Positions 57,739-64,000 of a stretch of DNA of 64,000 nt are shown piece by piece (within the stretch, counting starts at the first letter, position 1; each line of letters starts with the position of its first letter). The stretch lies in assembly GCA_036172665.1 (NCBI GenBank), contig CM069878.1:21028501-21092500 (forward strand), given 5' to 3'. Source of the stretch: Prosopocoilus inquinatus (lineage: Eukaryota > Arthropoda > Insecta > Coleoptera > Lucanidae). A program made the position numbers and the translations under genes. The notes below the pieces were generated by a model. The model searched no databases and was not told where the DNA came from. It worked only from the letters and a program-made list of their open reading frames with translations.

Positions 57739-57894
57739 TACAAAGTTTTTTTAATCTCAAACCGGACAGAAAAATGAAGGGAACACACTCAACGTTTCGC
57801 TATAGATTTATAGCTTCGTCAGCTATAAATCTATAGCTCCCTATGTGCTCCCTTCATTTTTCTGTCCAGTTTGAGAGATTAAAAAAACTTTGTA
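57739..57894. repeat. Near-perfect 156-bp palindrome
   Basis: TACAAAGTTTTTTTAATCTC on the left pairs with its complement at the right end, and GCTATAGATTTATAGC with GCTATAAATCTATAGC at the centre. The arms differ by a few substitutions and a short indel. The inner motif GAAGCTATAAAT...AGCGAAACG also occurs in the 19590-21045 element, so both may derive from one family. Confidence 0.75.
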
Positions 57895-60239
57895 TTTAGC
57901 TTTAAGCTAAAAAAATTAAAAAAATACTAATTATTCTTTCAGATATTTTTTATTCTCTACTAGAGTTTTTGAAAGCCATTTAAATACATATTAATTATCT
58001 TTGAAAAATATTTCCTCTGAAAAGCACGTTGCATCAGAAACATAAAAATTATGCAACAATTTCGGTAAAATATCTGAAACAATAATTAATCATTTTTATT
58101 ATTTTTTGTAGTTCCTTGTTTGTTTGTGTTCACTCCCAAAAAATTTAATTCTGAAATTTTGCGGAATTTAAGGAAAACCAAATTATTTTCTGGCATTCAG
58201 GTTATTCAATAAATTGAAATTAACACATATTTCGAAAAATATTTATTTTCTAAGCAAAAATCTCTCAGTATATCATGATGTCTGATAGCGTATCATATCT
58301 TGCGGAATAGAACGAACTGGGATATTTACAGCTTGACAATGACAGCCGCCGTGTGAAAGCGTCACTGACAAGTGTCTCTTGCCATTTCAAAGTACTGGAT
58401 ATTTCTAATAAATGTATCTAAATTTATTTTTAAATTTTGTCTAATAAATAGTCAAGTTTTATTAAAATAACTTACAATTGCTGATCGATGTTGCGTCAAA
58501 TATCTGTCAAATAAATAAATCATAAAATATATACCTCCGGTTGCAGTGATGCAAATAGCCAAATAAGAAAAATTGTCTTAATTGTATTGGCAACTTATTT
58601 TTGATTATTTTATGGTAGCTTAGAACCAGAATTTTAATGACTGTACCGCAGGTGATAACAATCCTTTTCGAATTTCGACAAAGGTAGAGTAAATCCGGAC
58701 ACGTTATTTCCACATTGTAAACCTTGCTTTAATATTTTAAAGTTAAGTAAATTTAATATAAAGTTTTAGTGTTCAAAATGGGGACTTCACGTCCTTGCTT
58801 AGTTCAGTAAAAAAGTTTAAAAAATGCGGTAGCTTCTGAAAAAATCCAACCCAGCTGAATATTTATACACACCTTTATTTAACCATTTTAATTAACATAC
58901 TAAAAGTCCCCATAATTATCACGCCTCCTTCACGTGTTATTCAAGGTCGAAGGTTAAGCGCAATGTTTTTTTTTTTGCAAGTATCTTGCTTCCTATTGGT
59001 CACTATATAAAAAATGTTATCGTAAACACAATAGTTTCTCTTTATCATCATGTGTTTAAAATTGTTATAATAATGAAATTAATTTAAAACTTATGTATGT
59101 GACATGAGGTGACAAGTGACTGTGCAACTTTAAAATTAAGCTCGAAAAGTAAATTTCACCCCAGAATCTTAGAACTAAAACTCGAGATTTCATCGTTTAA
59201 TAAGAGGTCCTGTCCGATGGTCTGGTGTGTGTGTATGTATTTGTGAAAGAGGATGGCACGTGCGCAGACATGCGAGTATGCGTGTCACGTGCTGCTGTCT
59301 CAGCGGTTCCAGTTCGGCATCCGTGTATGGAATGCACCCCGCAAGATAATACACCCCACAAACCCCCGGGCGTCGACAACAGCACTCGGTCCACTATACA
59401 TCCACTATACTTGACCTTCATTATTATATTTCTAATACCTCCGCCCGACATCGCAAAAAATTAAATCTTCCCGACTAATAAATTCCATCCTATATTAATT
59501 TTTTTTCCAAAAATCAGAACATGTTTGTCAAAGGGAGTAGACGAATGAACTTCTGACAGTAAGAGATAACACTTCATTTTTTTAAGAGCGCATTTCCGGT
59601 TTAAATGAGGCTAGTTTTATATGGTGCTTGATTTACTGCAGTTCTTTCTAATTCGTTGCAGTCGATTTACCCTTCAGTTTCTCAGAGATAACGTTGATGC
59701 AGAGTTAGGACGTAATTGAAAATATTTCAGAGCTCTTGAAATCCAGGCAAGCAGGCAAGAAGTAGATCTATTTCTAGCCGTTGCTGGGACGTCTTAATTT
59801 ATGGGGCAAGTCATTCAGAAGACGCTTACGTGCCCCGATAAATAAGGACGACCACGTTTAGTTTGCGAATCGGAAAAAAGCCGCCACCGGTTTTTGAAAT
59901 ATAAGGCGAATTAAATCAGCGTTGAGGAAAAACACGCGCATCGCCTGGCGAGAATTATTTCTCTGGCGTGCAATTTAATTTATGTAGGCTATTTCTAGCC
60001 AGCATTGATCTACCGAGCCATAGAGGAACTGTAAAGTGGAAAACTAAATTTCCCCTGAATTTTTCTCCGGGGGTCTGTTTTCATACATGGAACACGGAAA
60101 TAAAAGACAATCGTAAACTCAACCTTAAGTTTTTACTATTTTAATCGATTACTTACGTCTTAACCAATAACATCTGATGGAGAAAATGTTGACTCCGACA
60201 TATACTAGGCGAAAGTCTAGTTTGATTTTTCATTTTTTT
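57895..60239. other. Non-coding sequence; possible regulatory island 59540-60080
   Basis: No gene is recognised. A short GT-rich run lies near 59224-59245. From about 59540 to 60080 composition is even, with segments like TTAATTTATGGGGCAAGTCA and GCCCCGATAAATAAGGACGA that are not repeated in the window. Opposing frames of about 80 codons at 59197-59464 overlap each other and have no known domain. Confidence 0.3.
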
Positions 60240-60430
60240 AATCATACGGATATAATTGAAATTAATCTCCGCCCACAATAATTTTATCCGTAGATACGTA
60301 TTTCGGCAACTAAGCTACCATCTTCAGTACGCTAAGAACTTAAAAACACTTAAAAAGATCTAAAAACAAACATCCTAATAAAATCATAAAAATGTAAAAC
60401 TAACAACAATCTAATCATCCTAAAAGATAT
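60240..60430 (-). repeat. CCGAAATACGTAT-family dispersed repeat
   Basis: Contains TTGAAATTAATCTCCGCCCA, TAGATACGTATTTCGGCAAC, ACCATCTTCAGTACGCTA and AACAACAATCTAATCATCCT in the same order as the copy at 52975-53155. Confidence 0.75.
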
Positions 60431-60848
60431 ACAGACTGTTCAAAAATAACTCGGCACTATTGCAAAGTTTTTTATTAAAGTTACAGATACGGTTAAATAA
60501 ACAAACTAGTAGTACATTTTGTCCTGATTGCAATGATACATTCAAAAAAAAAACAATTAAACATCGCGTTTATAAAATAAAGAGAAAAGAACACTTTTTT
60601 TAATGGAACACACTGTATATTATTTGACCAATCGGTAGAGAATCAAATTCGGAATTAAAATTGTTCTTAAACATTTTATCGGAATATATAAATAAACAAG
60701 ATATTTTATTTTTTACAAATTCATTAAGACGGCTGCGTTTCAAGAACAAAACATTTGGAAACCGTGTGTGTATATGAAAACATTAATTTTGGTTTATTTG
60801 TTTATAATAAAAGGTGTTTCTGTCTGGGTTTTGCAAAAATATTTTAAT
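60431..60848. other. AT-rich sequence with a TTTAATGGAACACACTGTATA box
   Basis: The box near 60600 is another instance of the motif found in the long inverted-repeat elements. No gene or clear termini seen. Confidence 0.4.
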
Positions 60849-60860
60849 AATAAGAATTTT

Positions 60861-62583
60861 GAACATATAAAATAGCGACATCTTACTATCGCTTTTTGAC
60901 CTAACATTGCAGTAGGATAGACAAATTGAAGCGTGATTTGCTCCTAATGAGTCCCCCATGCAAGGCGGCCATGCTTGCTGTCAAGGCATAATGAAAGATT
61001 TTAGAAAAATTTTTTGCAAATCGTTTTTGATTGCAGTGAGAACCTCGAGCAGCCTCTGGACAGCTGTTTCAGCCCTGCTTGGGGCTTCTTCAGCAGAAAC
61101 GTAGCTCGACATTCCCACTGCAGACCAAAAACGACTTGCCCAATTTATTCGCAAATGCGATGTAAGAATGATGAACATATAAAATAGCGACATCTTACTA
61201 TCGCTTTTTGACCTAACATTGCAGTAGGATAGACAAATTGAAGCGGGATTTGCTCCTAATGAGTCCCCCATGCAAGGCGGCCATGCTTGCTGTCAAAGCA
61301 TAATGACAGATTTTAGAAAAAATTTTTGCAAATCGTTTTTGATTGCAGTGAGAACCTCGAGCAGCCTCTGGACAGCTGTTTCAGCCCTGCTTGGGGCTTC
61401 TTCAGCAGAAACGTAGCTCGACATTCCCACTGCAGACCAAAAACGACTTGCCCAATTTATTCGCAAATGCGATGTAAGAATGATGAACATATAAAATAGC
61501 GACATCTTACTATCGCTTTTTGACCTAACATTGCAGTAGGATAGACAAATTGAAGCGGGATTTGCTCCTAATGAGTCCCCCATGCAAGGCGGCCATGCTT
61601 GCTGTCAAAGCATAATGACAGATTTTAGAAAAATTTTTTGCAAATCGTTTTTGATTGCAGTGAGAACCTCGAGCAGCCTCTGGACAGCTGTTTCAGCCCT
61701 GCTTGGGGCTTCTTCAGCAGAAACGTAGCTCGACATTCCCACTGCAGACCAAAAACGACTTGCCCAATTTATTCGCAAATGCGATGTAAGAATGATGAAC
61801 ATATAAAATAGCGACATCTTACTATCGCTTTTTGACCTAACAATGGGAATGTCTGAGCTACGTTTCTGCTGAAGAAGCCCCAAGCAGGGCTGAAGCAGCT
61901 GTCCAGAGGCTGCTCGAGGTTCTCACTGCAATCAAAAACGATTTGCAAAAAATTTTTCTAAAATCTTTCATTATGCTTTGACAGCAAGGATGGCCGCCTT
62001 GCATGGGGGACTCATTAGGAGCAAATCCCGCTTCAATTTGTCTATCCTACTGCAATGTTAGGTCAAAAAGCGATAGTAAGATGTCGCTATTTTATATGTT
62101 CATCATTCTTACATCGCATTTGCGAATAAATTGGGCAAGTCGTTTTTGGTCTGCAGTGGGAATGTCGAGCTACGTTTCTGCTGAAGAAGCCCCAAGCAGG
62201 GCTGAAACAGCTGTCCAGAGGCTGCTCGAGGTTCTCACTGCAATCAAAAACGATTTGCAAAAAATTTTTCTAAAATCTGTCATTATGCTTTGACAGCAAG
62301 CATGGCCGCCTTGCATGGAGGACTCATTATTAGCAAATCCCGCTTCAATTTGTCTATCCTACTGCAATGTTAGGTCAAAAAGCGATAGTAAGATGTCGCT
62401 ATTTTATATGTTCATCATTCTTACATCGCAATTGCGAATAAATTGGGCAAGTCGTTTTTGGTCTGCAGTGGGAATGTCGAGCTACGTTTCTGCTGAAGAA
62501 GCCCCAAGCAGGGCTGAAGCAGCTGTCCAGAGGCTGCTCGAGGTTCTCACTGCAATCAAAAACGATTTGCAAAAAATTTTTCT
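60861..62583 (+). mobile_element. U312 array: 312-bp units in two head-to-head blocks, inserted as one unit
   Basis: The L-end motif GAACATATAAAATAGCGACA recurs at 60861, 61173, 61485 and 61797, exactly 312 bp apart. After a switch near 61843 the units run in the opposite orientation, with their L-end complement at about 62097 and 62409, again 312 bp apart. The outer ends are one L end (left) and one R end (AAAAAATTTTTCT, right). The 12-bp aataagaatttt occurs at 60849-60860 and 62584-62595. Units are nearly identical, so amplification was recent. Each full unit has an open frame of about 96 codons that I do not recognise. Confidence 0.9.
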
Positions 62584-62678
62584 AATAAGAATTTTCATAA
62601 GACACCTTTTGTACAACATGACAGCAGGTAACGTTACTTAATTTCATTCGATTAAATATTTAATAGACGTTATAAATA

Positions 62679-62763
62679 GCTTATAGAAAAATTTTGTGCA
62701 AATCGTTTTTGATTGCAATGTCAGGTCAAAAAGCGGTCGTAAGATGTCGCTATTTTATCTGTT
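62679..62763 (-). mobile_element. Minimal U312-family element, about 80 bp
   Basis: R end (AAAAATTTTGTGCAAATCG) is joined at a TTGCAATG core directly to the L-end module and its hairpin (AGCGGTCGTAAGATGTCGCT). gttataaata is found on both sides (62669-62678 and 62761-62770), with the exact edge ambiguous by three bases because the L end also reads GTT. Eight extra bases lie between the left duplication and the R end. Confidence 0.75.
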
Positions 62764-62770
62764 ATAAATA

Positions 62771-64000
62771 TAAATTTTCAAGATGGACTTCGAAATATAT
62801 GAAAAAGTAAATACTAATTATACTAAAAATATTTAGATATTACTGAATAGTGCCTTCTACAAAGACATTGGCAGCTAAAAACGAATATTTTTGTGATAAA
62901 TTTTAAAGATACTTTCTATAGCAATGTACATATTTTTTTTTTTTAATTTCTTTAGCAATCAATCAGTGGCTCTCAACACTTCACTATCTTTAATTTTTTT
63001 TAAATATGGTTAAGTCCAAAAATGGTACTAAATATTGTCACTCGTTTTGACCAGTTAAGTTTGGCACGTTATATCGGGACCACTATCCATAATTTATACA
63101 GGATAAAGTAGGCTTTATATTTTGGACATTGAAACAGTGACTGGCATTAAGATAAATAATAAGGAGGAACTAAGAAGGCGAATATTAGATTCTTACCAAC
63201 ATGTTTCCCGAATTCATGTTCGACACGCTAGACGAGACATATAGGATTAAGAACGAATGTGTGTCTTGAAAACAATGGAGAACATTTCGAATATTTACTT
63301 TAATTTATTTAGTTCACAAATTCATGTTCTTCTTCTATAATTTTTATTCATCTTATTTATTTTAATCTTCTAATTTAATATGTTTGTGTGTTTTAACCAC
63401 CTAATATCATTTAGTCAATATTTATTGATTTTTCTTCTTCCGACAACTAAATGTTAGTTGCTAATACTTAACAAATAAAAAAAGTCGTTAGGAATAAATT
63501 TACTTTTTAAGAAAAACATGACGATACTCTATCAGTTTTTTGTCATATTCTAACTTTACTTGAAAAAAGGTATTAAGTATTATACTCACTGAAATCACCA
63601 GAAAAAAATGCTATCGACTACAATAATAAAAAGATAAGAAAAACCAAAAATTTAAAATTGTGTATTAAATAAAATTTTCAAATAAAATCTGAATTATTTA
63701 AGCTTCAAATTAAGATCAACAATTAAGTGTATATATCATTAAAATCAAAAGAAAAAATGCTATCGATAAGAACAATAAAAAAACATAAGTTGTATTTAAA
63801 AAATCGAAACTGATGATGGTCGTGGAAAGACGAAACATTTGACTTCCATTCTATTACTCCTATTCGTAGCAGAATTAAAAAGTGCCTGTCGAAAGTTAAA
63901 TCAGAATTTCAAGAGATACAGAGAGAAAATGAAAATCGATTCTTTTTACATTTTTATTAATATCTCAAGAAGAAATAATAAAAAAATCATTATGTTAATG
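62771..64000. other. AT-rich sequence, nothing firmly recognised
   Basis: No gene seen. Near 63810, GATGATGGTCGTGGAAAGAC followed by GAAACATTTGA recalls the GAAACG-type motif near 20.3 and 57.8 kb, but no element can be delimited. Two similar stretches near 63590 and 63740 (ATCA..AGAAAAAATGCTATCGA) suggest an old local duplication. Confidence 0.35.

Noticed and set aside
60861..62583. A CRISPR array or classical satellite
   Set aside because: The units are 312 bp with no short repeat and variable spacers, and the context is eukaryotic. A satellite was considered, but the single 12-bp duplication around the whole block and its two distinct ends favour one mobile insertion.
60861..62583. Hammerhead ribozyme in the 312-bp unit, as in some tandem retroposons
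   Set aside because: I looked for the CTGATGA and GAAA core spacing on both strands of the unit and did not find it.
60861..62583. Helitron assignment for U312
   Set aside because: A terminal hairpin and central tandem units fit, but there is no CTRR end after the hairpin, and the clear 10-13-bp duplications do not fit Helitron insertion.

Overview
The window reads as repeat-rich nuclear DNA of an insect, with no intact host gene that I can recognise. It is AT-rich throughout. Its mobile elements are of arthropod type: a Copia element primed by a half initiator-methionine tRNA, Ty3/Gypsy relics, hAT, PIF/Harbinger and Tc1/mariner MITEs, and many long palindromic repeats. A beetle is my guess from the style of the repeats, but the order cannot be proved from this sequence.

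Layout. 1-8.7 kb: a long inverted-repeat element (1215-3561), a Harbinger MITE, one copy of a long dispersed repeat (4415-5690), and several copies of a modular repeat that I call U312. 9-22 kb: two hAT MITEs with perfect 8-bp target duplications (9107-9559 and 22027-22349), large palindromic elements at 9928-11840, 17776-19027 and 19590-21045, and stretches of apparently unique sequence that may be regulatory. 22.4-25.4 kb: a 5'-truncated Ty3/Gypsy element on the minus strand with its 3' LTR. 26.6-31.3 kb: a young, nearly intact Copia element (219-bp LTRs differing at two sites, TSD gagtc), inserted into a dead DDE transposase. 31.4-36.8 kb: a 5.4-kb palindromic region enclosing two direct copies of a decayed PIF/Harbinger element, with a large U312 insertion in its right arm. 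38.9-42.5 kb: a Copia pol relic, a 335-bp tandem duplication ending in a palindrome, a MITE and an LTR fragment. 47.2-52 kb: a solo LTR and a broken Mag-like Gypsy element with gag, protease, RT, RNase H and integrase remnants on the minus strand. 53-64 kb: more inverted repeats, then a U312 array (60861-62583) of exact 312-bp units arranged head to head.

The most interesting signal is U312. Its copies range from 66 bp to 1.7 kb, always carry the same two ends, and are flanked by AT-rich target duplications of about 10-13 bp. Between the ends, modules are tandem, inverted or deleted, and many junctions fall near a TGCA(A/G)TG core. The whole head-to-head array is itself flanked by a 12-bp duplication, so it inserted, or grew, as one unit. 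The left arm of the 31.4-36.8 kb palindrome preserves an empty target site for another copy. The structure recalls Foldback/Mutator elements, Penelope-type retroposition or Helentron-like elements, but matches none exactly.

Coordinates of termini and duplications were read directly from the sequence. Borders of old repeats are approximate, and family assignments rest on motifs recognised by eye.
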